Source: an uncultured Flaviramulus sp. (GTDB lineage: Bacteria > Bacteroidota > Bacteroidia > Flavobacteriales > Flavobacteriaceae). Taken from it: 64,000 nt of DNA. Location: contig CANMUP010000001.1 in NCBI GenBank assembly GCA_947501105.1, forward strand, positions 186,001 to 250,000, given 5' to 3'. The notes below the pieces were generated by a model, which was not told the origin of the DNA, ran no database searches, and was given only the letters and a program-made list of their open reading frames with translations. A program made the translations under genes and the position numbers. Shown here one piece after another: positions 26,995 through 37,300 of the stretch. Each line of letters begins with the position of its first letter. Positions within the stretch are counted from its first letter, which is position 1.

Positions 26995-27768
26995 ATGTGG
27001 AAAATTTTTAAACGTGCATTTTTAATTATCAATTGGAAAACCTTTGTTATAACATTTTTATCAATAGCATCAACGGCATTTTGCTTACATTATCATATTA
27101 AAGCTAATTTTCCATTAACCCTTATAAGTACTGCAATTGTATTCCCTATTGTTTTTTCTATTGGAGGCGCTTATAAACGTAGAGAGGTAGCTTTAGATGA
27201 ATATGGTTCTATAAAAGCTCATGGGCGCGCATTATATTTTGCAGTATCACATTGGTTAGAAAACCCTCCTCAGGAACTCAAAAAAGAAATTAAATTACAC
27301 CTTGAAAGTTTACTTAATTCTTGCACAGAAGTATTTACAAATCCTATTGATAAATTAGAAGAAACAGAAAAAGGTGTATACCAAAATTTCTATAATCTTT
27401 CTGTTTTTATAAAAGGCTTGAGAAGTCATGGCTTGCCATCTGGTGAAGCATCTCGCTCTAACCAGTTTTTGAGTAAAATGATGATTTCTTTTGAGCGAAT
27501 TAAACATATTTACCAATACAGAACACCTCGAACCCTTAGAACTTATAGTGATATATTTATTGTTATTCTACCTATTATTTATGGTCCTCATTTTGCCGAA
27601 AATGTAACGAGCTATAATTACGGGTTACAGTATGCTGTTCCCATTTTATTTAGTGTTATTTTAGTAGCATTAGATAATATTCAATCACATTTAGAAAACC
27701 CGTTCGATCAACAAGGAGAAGACGACGTTCATATTAATGTTGATAAATTTATACGAAATTTAGAATAG
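26995..27768 (+). CDS. Bestrophin-like membrane protein
   Basis: 257 aa with a hydrophobic N-terminal pair (about 15-60), a cytosolic middle, and a C-terminal pair (IFIVILPIIYGP and YAVPILFSVILVALD). The end LDNIQSHLENPFDQQGEDDVH resembles the C-terminal DNI...LENPF block of bestrophin-type anion channels, but the overall match is weak by eye. Three bases after hemF and 51 before hemB, so it is probably co-transcribed with heme genes. Confidence 0.5.
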   Translation: MWKIFKRAFLIINWKTFVITFLSIASTAFCLHYHIKANFPLTLISTAIVFPIVFSIGGAYKRREVALDEYGSIKAHGRALYFAVSHWLENPPQELKKEIKLHLESLLNSCTEVFTNPIDKLEETEKGVYQNFYNLSVFIKGLRSHGLPSGEASRSNQFLSKMMISFERIKHIYQYRTPRTLRTYSDIFIVILPIIYGPHFAENVTSYNYGLQYAVPILFSVILVALDNIQSHLENPFDQQGEDDVHINVDKFIRNLE

Positions 27769-27819
27769 AATGTTAGGTTGAACATATTCAGAACCTCTCA
27801 TTTATAAAATACAAAAAAC

Positions 27820-28809
27820 ATGTTTCCACTTAGAAGAAATAGAAGACTACGAACCAACGAAGCCATTCGTAGTTTAGTTAGAGAAACTATTATTACACCA
27901 AATGATTTTTTAGTCCCATTGTTTGTAGTTGAAGGAAAAGGTATTAAAGAAGAAATTGCTTCAATGCCAAATTACTTTCGTTATAGTTTAGATTTACTAG
28001 AAAATGAAGTGAAAGAACTTTGGAGCCTTGGTTTAAAATCTGTATTACTTTTTGTTAAAGTTCCTGATAATTTAAAAGACAATAAAGGCGCTGAAGCTTT
28101 AAACCCAAACGGACTCATGCAACTCGCCATTAAAACAGTAAAGAGTGCTTGTCCGAATATGTTAGTAATGACAGATGTGGCTTTAGACCCGTATTCTATT
28201 TACGGACACGATGGCATTATTGAAAATGGTGTAATTGTTAACGATGACACAGCAGCGTTTTTAGCAGAAATGAGTGTTTCTCATGCTAAAGCTGGAGCTA
28301 ATTTTGTAGCGCCTAGTGATATGATGGATGGACGCATTCTAACCATTCGTGAAGCTTTAGAGGATGAAGGTTATACAGATACTGGTGTTATGAGTTATTC
28401 TGCAAAATATGCCTCTGCTTTTTATGGCCCTTTTAGAGATGCTTTAGATTCTGCTCCTGTGGATTTAGAAAATATTCCGAAAGATAAAAAAACCTATCAA
28501 ATGGATTTTGCGAATAGATATGAGGCACTTCGTGAAACCGAAATGGATATTGATGAAGGTGCAGACATTGTTATGGTAAAACCAGGAATGGCTTATTTAG
28601 ATATTCTTCGTGAAATTAAAAATGAATTTGATGTGCCTGTTGCAGTATATCAAGTTTCTGGTGAATATGCTATGATAAAAGCTGCTGCTGAAAAAGGTTG
28701 GTTAAATCACGATCAAATTATGCTTGAAACAACCACTGCTTTTAAGCGCGCAGGTGCTGATATTATAGCAAGTTATTTTGCTAAAGACATTGTAAAATTG
28801 ATTTCGTAA
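27820..28809 (+). CDS. hemB: Porphobilinogen synthase (delta-aminolevulinate dehydratase)
   Basis: 329 aa. It condenses two 5-aminolevulinates into porphobilinogen. The N-terminal RNRRLRTNEAIRSLVRET, the first active-site lysine region AGANFVAPSDMMDGRI, and the second, ADIVMVKPGMAYLDIL, with Lys as the Schiff-base residue, are clear. The metal-site part reads VMTDVALDPYSIYGHDG, with Asp in place of cysteines, suggesting the magnesium-type rather than the zinc-Cys type. Last heme gene of the cluster. Confidence 0.96.
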   Translation: MFPLRRNRRLRTNEAIRSLVRETIITPNDFLVPLFVVEGKGIKEEIASMPNYFRYSLDLLENEVKELWSLGLKSVLLFVKVPDNLKDNKGAEALNPNGLMQLAIKTVKSACPNMLVMTDVALDPYSIYGHDGIIENGVIVNDDTAAFLAEMSVSHAKAGANFVAPSDMMDGRILTIREALEDEGYTDTGVMSYSAKYASAFYGPFRDALDSAPVDLENIPKDKKTYQMDFANRYEALRETEMDIDEGADIVMVKPGMAYLDILREIKNEFDVPVAVYQVSGEYAMIKAAAEKGWLNHDQIMLETTTAFKRAGADIIASYFAKDIVKLIS

Positions 28810-28838
28810 ATTGTCAAGACTATTATTGTCTTGTATCC

Positions 28839-30128
28839 ATGCTAAAAAAAATCGTTTTAAGAATTTTCATTATTTTATTTTGCACTCAAGTAGCAAGTGC
28901 ACAACTTACTTATGATTCGCCTGAATCTGTTGGGTTAAATTCGAATTACATTCAAACTCAGGTAGATTCTATCATGCATTATGCTATTATCCAAAAAGCA
29001 TTTCCTGGAGCCCAATTACTAGTCGCTAAAAAAGGCAAAATAGTTTTTCATCAAGCTTACGGGTACCACACTTATGATAGTATTCAAAAAGTAGCTCTAG
29101 ATGATGTTTACGATTTAGCATCGGTGACCAAAATAACGGGGCCATTGCCTGCTTTAATGAAGCTATATGAAGAAGGTAAAATAGAGCTAGACACTCCTTT
29201 TAGTGCATATTGGACCGACTGGAAACATCAAAAAGACAAAAAAAACATTACGCTTAGAGAACTTTTAGCGCATCAGTCTGGAATAAAACCATATATCATC
29301 TTTTTAAATGAAACCTTAAAAAAGGGAAAAATAAAAAGAAGATTTTTACGTACTAAAAAAAGTAAGCGATATTCAAATCAGTTTTATAAGAATCTTTATA
29401 TAAAAAACAGATTTAAGAATAAAATATATCGCAAAATTAAGCGCGTTAAAGCTGATGGTAAAAAGGAATATTTATACTCTGGAATAGCGTCATTAATCTA
29501 TCCGCAATTAATTGAAAATATTACAGGAGAATCCTATCAAAAATATATTCAAGATAACTTTTACAATCCTTTGGGTTGCAATACACTTGGTTATATTCCA
29601 AAGCACAAAAATTTTAAAAACGCTATTGTTCCCACAGAGTTCGATACTATTGTTAGAAAAGATCTTACTAAAAATTGGGTTCATGACGAAAATGCTGCTC
29701 TCCTTGGCGGCGTTTCTGGTAATGCGGGTTTATTTAGTTCTGCACTAGACTTGGCAAAATATATGCAAATGCTTTTGCAAAATGGCTCTTATGCTGGCAA
29801 ACAATACTTTAAACCTCAAACAATAAAAGAGTTTACTAGAATTCAATATTCTGAAAACAATAATCGTCGAGGTTTAGGTTTTGATAAGCCTTTAATTGGC
29901 AACGATACCTTAAGTATTAAAGACTCGTACCCCGCTCCTCAAGTAAGTTCAGAAAGTTTTGGTCACTCAGGGTTTACAGGCACTTTTGTTTGGGCAGATC
30001 CAAAACACGATCTTGTTTTTGTATTTCTTTCAAATCGTGTTTACCCAAATAGAACACACCGTAATATTTACAATTTAAATATTAGACCAAAATTGCAACG
30101 CGTGTTTTATACAGCTTTAAAAGATTAA
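28839..30128 (+). CDS. Serine beta-lactamase-fold hydrolase (class C / DD-peptidase-like), exported
   Basis: 429 aa with a signal peptide ending in QVASAQ. The nucleophile is Ser95 in the S-x-x-K motif SVTK. A Tyr-containing YLYSG segment fills the second-motif place, and GHSGFTGTFVW is the KTG-like block. A very basic insertion runs near residues 160-205 (KKGKIKRRFLRTKKSKRY and onward), unusual for the fold. Members act as esterases, DD-peptidases or beta-lactamases; resistance cannot be concluded. It follows hemB by 29 bp. Confidence 0.87.
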   Translation: MLKKIVLRIFIILFCTQVASAQLTYDSPESVGLNSNYIQTQVDSIMHYAIIQKAFPGAQLLVAKKGKIVFHQAYGYHTYDSIQKVALDDVYDLASVTKITGPLPALMKLYEEGKIELDTPFSAYWTDWKHQKDKKNITLRELLAHQSGIKPYIIFLNETLKKGKIKRRFLRTKKSKRYSNQFYKNLYIKNRFKNKIYRKIKRVKADGKKEYLYSGIASLIYPQLIENITGESYQKYIQDNFYNPLGCNTLGYIPKHKNFKNAIVPTEFDTIVRKDLTKNWVHDENAALLGGVSGNAGLFSSALDLAKYMQMLLQNGSYAGKQYFKPQTIKEFTRIQYSENNNRRGLGFDKPLIGNDTLSIKDSYPAPQVSSESFGHSGFTGTFVWADPKHDLVFVFLSNRVYPNRTHRNIYNLNIRPKLQRVFYTALKD

Positions 30129-30174
30129 ATTTAAACTCACAAATAATTAGTACTTTAGAATTTTAAAAAACAAC

Positions 30175-31296
30175 ATGGGATTACTTCTATTTTTTGCCTT
30201 TATTTCTATTTTCTTTTCATTTTTATGCTCCATTTTAGAAGCTGTTTTATTAAGTGTTACGCCAACATTTATTAATGTAAAAAAGAAAGAAGGCAAAGCT
30301 TATGCCTCAGACTTAGAACACTTAAAAAAAGATGTAGACAGGCCATTAATAGCCATACTAACTTTAAACACTATTGCACATACCGTTGGGGCTATTCTAG
30401 TTGGTGTACAAGCAAAAGTAGCTTATGTAGAACTATATGGCTCGCAAACAAAAAGTTTTTTTGGAATAGAATTTACTGAGGAATTAATGGTTGGTGTAGT
30501 ATCATCGATTATGACTATTTTAATATTAGTTGCTTCTGAAATAATACCAAAAACTATAGGAGCAACCTATTGGAAATCTTTAGCAAATTTCACAACAAAA
30601 GCCTTAAAGGTTTTAATTTTTCCTTTAAAATGGACAGGGTTACTTTGGCTACTTCAGCTCACAACAAAACTAATTGGTGGAAAAGGACATCAAGGTAGTG
30701 TGTTAAGTAGAGAAGATTTTCATGTGATGACAGATATGGCTCATGAAGAAGGTGTTTTTTTAGAATCTGAAAGTAAAGTGATTAAAAACCTATTAACCTT
30801 TAAAGAGGTTCTGGCAAAAAATATTATGACCCCAAGAACGGTTATGAAAACTGAAGATGAAAACACAACAGTTGAAGATTTTTTTAATAAAAATTTGAAT
30901 CTACGCTTTTCAAGAATTCCTGTTTATGTTGATACCGAAGACAATATTAAGGGCTTGGTTTTAAAAGATGACGTTTTTAAAGAAATGGCTCTCGGCAATG
31001 GGCTAAAAAAACTTTCGGAGATTAAACGAAATATCATCATTGTAGATAGAGATATTCCAATTCCAAAATTATTTGAGCAACTTGTTGAAACTAGAAATCA
31101 TATGGCTTTAGTAGTTGACGAATATGGAACAGTAAGCGGATTAGTGACTATGGAAGATGTTATTGAAACCTTACTTGGCTTAGAAATTATGGATGAAAGT
31201 GATAATGTATCCGATTTGCAAGTGCAGGCCAGAAAAAACTGGGAAGCCAGAGCCAAAAAATTAGGGATTTTAGGTGAGACAAATATTGAAGAATAA
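30175..31296 (+). CDS. Hemolysin/CNNM-family membrane protein with CBS pair
   Basis: 373 aa. The N-terminal DUF21/CNNM domain has about four hydrophobic segments (1-30, 55-75, 100-120, 130-160). Two CBS domains follow: KNIMTPRTVMKTEDENTTVE to LKDDVFKEM, then ALVVDEYGTVSGLVTMEDVI. CNNM/CorC-like proteins transport or control magnesium and other divalent cations. The C-terminal CorC_HlyC domain seems absent, as the protein ends soon after the second CBS. Its stop overlaps the ogt start by one base. Confidence 0.88.
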   Translation: MGLLLFFAFISIFFSFLCSILEAVLLSVTPTFINVKKKEGKAYASDLEHLKKDVDRPLIAILTLNTIAHTVGAILVGVQAKVAYVELYGSQTKSFFGIEFTEELMVGVVSSIMTILILVASEIIPKTIGATYWKSLANFTTKALKVLIFPLKWTGLLWLLQLTTKLIGGKGHQGSVLSREDFHVMTDMAHEEGVFLESESKVIKNLLTFKEVLAKNIMTPRTVMKTEDENTTVEDFFNKNLNLRFSRIPVYVDTEDNIKGLVLKDDVFKEMALGNGLKKLSEIKRNIIIVDRDIPIPKLFEQLVETRNHMALVVDEYGTVSGLVTMEDVIETLLGLEIMDESDNVSDLQVQARKNWEARAKKLGILGETNIEE

Positions 31297-31769
31297 TGGA
31301 AACGTGCATTATCAAATCACCTTTAGGATTCACTAAAATTATTGGTGATAAAGATGGTATCAATTCGGTAACCGTTTTAAATTCTGAAGAAAAAATCACT
31401 GATATTATTCCTGTTGAATTGGAGGATTGCGTTATTCAACTTAATGAATATTTTGAAGGCACTCGTAAACAATTCGATTTATATCTTAATCCAAAAGGCA
31501 CAGATTTTCAAAAAAAAGTATGGGACTTACTTGAGCAAATTCCCTACGGAAAAACAGTTTCTTATTTAGGCTTATCAAAACAATTAGGTGACGTAAAAGC
31601 CATAAGAGCAGTTGCCAATGCTAATGGTAAAAATCCGTTTTGGATTATTGTACCATGCCATAGAGTTATTGGGAGCGACGGTAGTTTAACAGGTTACGCA
31701 GGTGGTTTGCATCGTAAACAATGGTTATTAGAACACGAAAGCCCCTATAAGCAACAATCTCTTTTTTAA
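31296..31769 (+). CDS. ogt: Methylated-DNA-protein-cysteine methyltransferase
   Basis: 157 aa. It repairs O6-alkylguanine by transfer to an active-site cysteine in a single suicide reaction. Cys121 lies in IIVPCHRVIGSDGSLTGYAG, the canonical PCHRV block. The helix-turn-helix region is IPYGKTVSYLGLSKQL. It is a short Ogt-type protein without an Ada domain. The start ATG shares a base with the preceding stop, so translation is coupled. Confidence 0.95.
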   Translation: METCIIKSPLGFTKIIGDKDGINSVTVLNSEEKITDIIPVELEDCVIQLNEYFEGTRKQFDLYLNPKGTDFQKKVWDLLEQIPYGKTVSYLGLSKQLGDVKAIRAVANANGKNPFWIIVPCHRVIGSDGSLTGYAGGLHRKQWLLEHESPYKQQSLF

Positions 31770-32285
31770 ATGTATAAGGCGTTAACTAAAATACTTAAAA
31801 CATTTTTTACTGATGCTCAGGTTTATAAATACGGGTTTAATCTTGCGCCTATGTACAGGCGCTCAACTGGAAGAGTTATTGAGGTAAGTGACGATTTACA
31901 TTTCGTTAAAATTAAAATTCCTTTAAATTGGAAAAACAGAAATTTTGTCGGCACTATTTTTGGAGGTAGTATGCTTTCTGCTACAGATCCTATTTATATG
32001 ATTCAGCTCATGAATATTTTAGGGGAAGATTACATTGTTTGGGATAAAGAAGCATCTATAAACTACAAACGCCCTGGAAAAGAAACTATATATTGTGAGT
32101 TTACGTTTACCAAAGATGAAATTAAAACTATTAAAAAAAACATAGCTAGTGATGGGGAAATGAACATCTTAAAAACCTCAACTCTAATAGATAAAAAAGG
32201 AAATACCATCGCAGAATTACGCAAAACTATTTATGTTGCCAATAAAACATTCTTTAAAGACAAACGCAAACAAAAGAAACAGTAA
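31770..32285 (+). CDS. DUF4442-domain (hot-dog, thioesterase-like) protein
   Basis: 171 aa immediately after ogt with no gap. The hot-dog core is visible as RVIEVSDDLHFVKIKIPL, the FVGTIFGGSMLSATDPIYM helix, and INYKRPGKETIYCEFTF. This is the DUF4442 group, related to acyl-CoA thioesterases. The substrate is not known. The C-terminus is strongly basic (KDKRKQKKQ). Confidence 0.85.
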   Translation: MYKALTKILKTFFTDAQVYKYGFNLAPMYRRSTGRVIEVSDDLHFVKIKIPLNWKNRNFVGTIFGGSMLSATDPIYMIQLMNILGEDYIVWDKEASINYKRPGKETIYCEFTFTKDEIKTIKKNIASDGEMNILKTSTLIDKKGNTIAELRKTIYVANKTFFKDKRKQKKQ

Positions 32286-32360
32286 AACTACCGTTTATTC
32301 CTTTATGTTTTTAATAGTATAGAATTTTCTTATCTTTATTTCTACATTAAAAATTAACAG

Positions 32361-33518
32361 ATGAAATTCTTGAAAAAACTCTTTAAGTGGATTGTAATAT
32401 TATTTGGATTATTAGTCATTGTACTTTATGCTACAGATACAGACTATTTACTAAAAGCGGTAAGAACTATTTATCTGCAAGGTTATACTACAGCTTATTT
32501 AGAAGATTACAAAAAATTTGATAATCAAGTAATAGAAAATAGCACGCCACAACCGTGGTCAAATCATAAAAATTATAATTCGGTTGAAGAGTCAGAAGGT
32601 TTAAAATCCATTAACAAAACTAATGGAACCATTGCTTATGTTATTATAAAGAATGATAGTATTTGGTTTGAAAACTATTATGATGGCTTTAACGAAGATT
32701 CTCAAACCAACTCCTTTTCTATGGCTAAAAGTTATGTGTCTGGACTTATGGGAAAAGCCATTCAAGATGGCTATATTAAAAGTTTAAACCAGCCTGTGAG
32801 CGATTTTATTCCAGAATTTAGTGATGGTCTTGCCGCTAAAATGACAGTTGGCGATTTATCAAGCATGGCATCTGGAACCAATTGGGATGAAAAATATTAT
32901 TCGCCATTATCTATTACTACACGTGCGTATTTTGATGATGATTTAGAAAAAGTAATGTTAGGTTTAAAGGTCGTTAGAGAACCTGGAACTTCTTATAAAT
33001 ATGCTAGCGGAGACACCCAAATGCTAGCCATGGTTATTGAAAAAGCAACAGGTAAAAAAATGTACGACTATTTAACCGATAGCTTTTGGAAGCCTTTAGG
33101 TTGTGAAAACCCAACACTTTGGCAAGTAGATAGCGAAGATCATGATTTAGTTAAAGCCTATTGCTGTATTGCCAGTAATGCTAAAGATTTTGCGCGTTTT
33201 GGAAAACTCTATAAAGATCATGGAAAATGGAATGGAAAACAGATTTTAGATTCTACTTTTGTGGCAAAATCTTTAAAGCCTCGTTTTCCTGAAAGCCCAG
33301 AATATGGATATGGCTGGTGGTTAAAAGCTGTTGGAAATAAACATTTTTTTATGATGCGCGGTCATCTTGGACAATATGTTTTTGTAGAACCAAACGACAA
33401 TATTATTATTGTAAGATTGGGGCACTCAAAAGGAGCTGGAGATGCCGTTGCAACATTTACAGATGACATAACAACTTATATTGAAGAGGCCTATAAAATG
33501 TTAGGTTATGATCTCTAA
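32361..33518 (+). CDS. Serine hydrolase, beta-lactamase fold (6-aminohexanoate-dimer hydrolase-like)
   Basis: 385 aa. An N-terminal membrane anchor (ILFGLLVIVLYAT) precedes the catalytic domain. Ser120 sits in S-M-A-K (the S-x-x-K motif in FSMAKSYVSGLMGKA), Tyr in YKYASGDTQMLAMV, and the third motif is RGHLGQYVF. This arrangement fits the EstB / 6-aminohexanoate-dimer hydrolase group. The natural substrate is unknown. Its stop lies 11 bases inside the downstream exonuclease gene. Confidence 0.87.
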   Translation: MKFLKKLFKWIVILFGLLVIVLYATDTDYLLKAVRTIYLQGYTTAYLEDYKKFDNQVIENSTPQPWSNHKNYNSVEESEGLKSINKTNGTIAYVIIKNDSIWFENYYDGFNEDSQTNSFSMAKSYVSGLMGKAIQDGYIKSLNQPVSDFIPEFSDGLAAKMTVGDLSSMASGTNWDEKYYSPLSITTRAYFDDDLEKVMLGLKVVREPGTSYKYASGDTQMLAMVIEKATGKKMYDYLTDSFWKPLGCENPTLWQVDSEDHDLVKAYCCIASNAKDFARFGKLYKDHGKWNGKQILDSTFVAKSLKPRFPESPEYGYGWWLKAVGNKHFFMMRGHLGQYVFVEPNDNIIIVRLGHSKGAGDAVATFTDDITTYIEEAYKMLGYDL

Positions 33519-34221
33519 ACTAAACTTAGAAAATATATTGTTTCTGGATATTGAAACTGTTCCTGAAATGCAACATTTTTCTGATTTAGATGAAACAAAA
33601 CAAGCGCTTTGGGAACATAAATCGCAATATCAAAGAAAGGATGAGTTCACCGCTGATGAGTTTTACGAACGTGCAGGTATTTGGGCTGAGTTTGGTAAAA
33701 TAATCTGTATTTCTGTTGGATATTTTACACACCAAGGTGATCATAGAAAATTTAGAGCAACTTCATTTTATGGTGATGAAATTAAAATTCTTAAAGATTT
33801 TAAAAACCTTTTAATTTCTCATTTTAGCGAAACTAAACATTTGCTTTGTGCACACAATGGTAAGGAATTCGACTTCCCTTACATTGCTCGTCGCATGATA
33901 ATTAATGATATTGAACTACCATATAAGCTTAATTTATTTGGTAAAAAACCTTGGGAAGTTCCGCATTTAGACACCTTAGAATTATGGAAGTTTGGTGATT
34001 ATAAAACCTATACATCGCTAAAATTACTTACTAATGTTTTAGGCATTCCGTCCCCTAAAGACGATATTGATGGCAGTGAGGTGTATCGCGTTTACTATGA
34101 AGAAAATGAAATAGATAGAATCATTATTTATTGTGAAAAAGACACCATTGCTGTAGCTCAAATATTTTTAAGACTGCGAGGTGATGCCCTTTTAAGTAGT
34201 GAAGAAATCATTCATATTTAA
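33508..34221 (+). CDS. 3'-5' exonuclease, RNase H-like (PolB-type exonuclease domain)
   Basis: 237 aa. The DEDD-type exonuclease motif I is FLDIETVPE near residue 12, motif II is AHNGKEFDFPYIARRM, and motif III is YCEKDTIAVAQIFLRLRG. These acidic residues bind the two metals. It is the stand-alone PolB-like exonuclease found across Bacteroidetes, likely in DNA repair or RNA processing. It overlaps the serine hydrolase by 11 bases. Confidence 0.88.
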   Translation: MISKLNLENILFLDIETVPEMQHFSDLDETKQALWEHKSQYQRKDEFTADEFYERAGIWAEFGKIICISVGYFTHQGDHRKFRATSFYGDEIKILKDFKNLLISHFSETKHLLCAHNGKEFDFPYIARRMIINDIELPYKLNLFGKKPWEVPHLDTLELWKFGDYKTYTSLKLLTNVLGIPSPKDDIDGSEVYRVYYEENEIDRIIIYCEKDTIAVAQIFLRLRGDALLSSEEIIHI

Positions 34222-34290
34222 AATGCAAAAAACTAAACAATAAAGGCTTCTTTTAGAGTTTTTAATAATTTCACCACAACCATTTTGTTC

Positions 34291-34324
34291 AAAAAAAAAG
34301 CCTAGACAAAGTTTGTCTAGGCTT
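34291..34324 (-). terminator. Terminator of the reprolysin-like peptidase gene
   Basis: Perfect 12-bp stem AGCCTAGACAAA with TTTGTCTAGGCT and a minimal loop. On the minus strand it is followed by nine T residues, so it ends the peptidase gene at 34349; on the plus strand the T-tract is weak. Confidence 0.8.
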
Positions 34325-34348
34325 ATAAATTTATTAAAGAAATTAAGT

Positions 34349-37300
34349 TTAATTAGTTTTTATAAACTTTTTAGTTATAGTTTCTTCTCCGTCTTCCATT
34401 TTAAGGAAATACATACCAGCTTCTAAATTAGAAACATTTACTTTATTTGTGGTTTGTCCTTTTTTAACAACCTGACCAACAACATTAACAATGGTGTAAG
34501 GCATAGGTTTATTGTCTAGGCGACGTATATTTAATACAGCCCCTTTTACTGGGTTTGGATACACTAAGAAGTTTTCTTCTAAATCAATACCATCATTAGT
34601 ATTTAACTCTCCTAAAGGTACAATGGAATCATTATTCCCTCTTGATGAAGACCCTCCAGTAATTCCTTTAATAGTTACTTGATCTATATACACATGATCT
34701 GCATTTGCACTAGCATCACATTGGATCCTAAACTGTGCATTAGAAGCAAAGTTAACATCAGAAGAATTTAAAGTTACTGTTGCACTATAGAATGTATTAT
34801 TGTTGAAATCTGTTCCGCTTGCATAAGCAGCAACTGTAGACCAACTAGAACCATTATAATAACGTACCCAGAAGTCTTCACCTGTTTCCATACTATATGC
34901 GTAAAAATAAAACTTAACTTCAACTTGATTATAAGCTGTTAAATTAAAGTTTTGAGAAGTCATCGCTGATCTTGTACCTGAATTATCTCGAAGTCTTATT
35001 GAATAATTATTTTCATAAGATCTTGAACCAGAATAGCGAAAACAATCACTTCCGCCATCGCTCCATCCATCCCATCCAGATTCAAAGAATCCTTCATGTA
35101 AAGTTGTTGTAGAACTTGCTGCAACGATAACAGTTCTGCTTACTTGATCTGCTGCATTACCTGCCGCATCGCTTACGTTGTAATTTACTGTATAAGTTCC
35201 TGCTACTGCTGTATTAACCGTTCCTGTAGTTACGATGTTTGCTGTTATATTTCCGTCTACATTATCAGTCGCCGTAGCCCCTTGCTCTGTATAGGTTCCT
35301 CCAATTGTTAAATTAATTGTAGATGCACCGTTTAATGTTATTACTGGTTTTATAATATCAGCAGCAACGATAACAGTCCTGCTTACTTGATCTGCTGCGT
35401 TACCTGCCGCATCGCTTACATTATAATTTACTGTGTAGGTTCCTGCCACTGCAGTATTAACTGTTCCTGTAGTTACAATGTTCGCTGTTATATTTCCGTC
35501 TACATTATCAGTCGCCGTAGCCCCTTGCTCTGTATAGGTTCCTCCAATTATTAAATTAATTGTAGATGCTCCGTTTAATGTTATTACTGGTTTTACAATA
35601 TCGGCAGCAACTATAACAGTCCTGCTTACTTGATCTGCTGCATTACCCGCTGCATCACTTACATTATAGTTTACTGTGTAAGTTCCTGCCACTGCAGTAT
35701 TAACTGTACCTGTAGTTGCAATGTTAGCTGTTATGTTTCCATCTACATTATCAGTTGCTGTAGCTCCTAATTCTGTATAGGTTTGTCCTACATTTAAATT
35801 AATTGTTGAAGCACCATTTAATGTTATTACAGGTTTTACAATATCTGGACCAGAACCTTGAACATTAACAGTATAATCTTCTACTTCTCCATCAAAATTT
35901 GTTTGACACGAAGTAGGATTAGAATTATATCTAGCTGAAACTCTCATTCTAGTGCTTCCTAACTGTGCACTTGCAGGAATAGAGATTGATAAAGTTGGCA
36001 GAGCACCATTAGCCACATTACTTATATTACCTAGATCATATGCTTCTCCACTATCTGTAAAATCCCCATTTTGATTCCAATCAATCCAAACAAATGCATC
36101 AACTCTATAATTGCCATCTGTGTTCACATAAACCGTAAGGTTTTCAGAAGAGGATAGAGTAACTGTAGCACTAAGATTAGTAAAATCTTCGTAACCAACA
36201 TTTTTTGCAGGACCATCGACATTGTCTATCGTTCCAAATATTACTCGAGAAACACCTGTTTGATATGATGTATTTCCACTTGAAGTACAATAATTTAATT
36301 GTACTGCCGTAGTTGTAAAGTTTATAGAACTACTATAGGCAGAATTACTCCCACCGCTACACTTACTTCTTACCTGCGTTTCATATTGTGTTGATGTAGC
36401 TAATCCTGTTAAATTGGTTGTAGCTCCTGTAACCGCAATAGTTGTCCAGTTTGATGTCCCAACAGCTCTATATTGTAAATCGTAAGTAGCCGCGGTAACA
36501 GTATTCCAGCTTAACGTTGCGGTTGTAGCTACCACATTAGTTGCTGCCAATCCTGTAGGAACCGTAGCATTACAAACCACTGGTGCACCAATAGTGAAAT
36601 TAGCATTAGAAATATCGAAAAAGATATGATTTGTCCCTTTTACCATGATTCTATTTTGGCTTCCTTGATTGTCTGGAACTACAATATCGTGAGAACCATC
36701 ATTAGGAACTCCTGAAGCTAAAGTAATAGGATAGGTATCTCCTCCATCTGTAGACAACAAAATATCTACAGTAGCAGCGTTAACCCCATTCCCTGTAGTA
36801 CCTGCAACATCCCAAGTAACTGCTTGAATTGTATTAGCATTCCAAGTTACATTACTATTAGGCGCATTTAATACAAAAGGGCCCGCAGTTCCATTAACTG
36901 TTATAACTGTATCATCACTATTATTATTTGCTCCACCGGCCCTATTGTCTCTTACTGTAAGTCTGAAATTTAAAGTTCTTGCAACATTTGGTACAGCTTC
37001 CCATTGCCACGATGTAGCACCAGTTTTGATTGTTGCTAAATTTGGAAAATACCTGCTTGGATTTGTTGATGGATTATATGATCTAAATGCTGGACCAGAT
37101 GTTCTAGTTGTACTTGGATATGTAGAAGATGAAGTTCCTAAATCCATTTGTTCCCAGCAATATGTTAACACGTCGCCTGAATTTGCGTCAGTACCAGATC
37201 CTGTTAATACAAAAGGAGTTCCTTTTGGAATTGTATAATTAGTTCCTGCATTGGCTGTTGGAACTGCATTCCCAGTATTAGTCGTTGTTGGGCATGATTT

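Noticed and set aside
28810-28838. CAAGAC/GTCTTG hairpin after hemB
   Set aside because: Six-base stem with a long loop and no T run; too weak to call a terminator.
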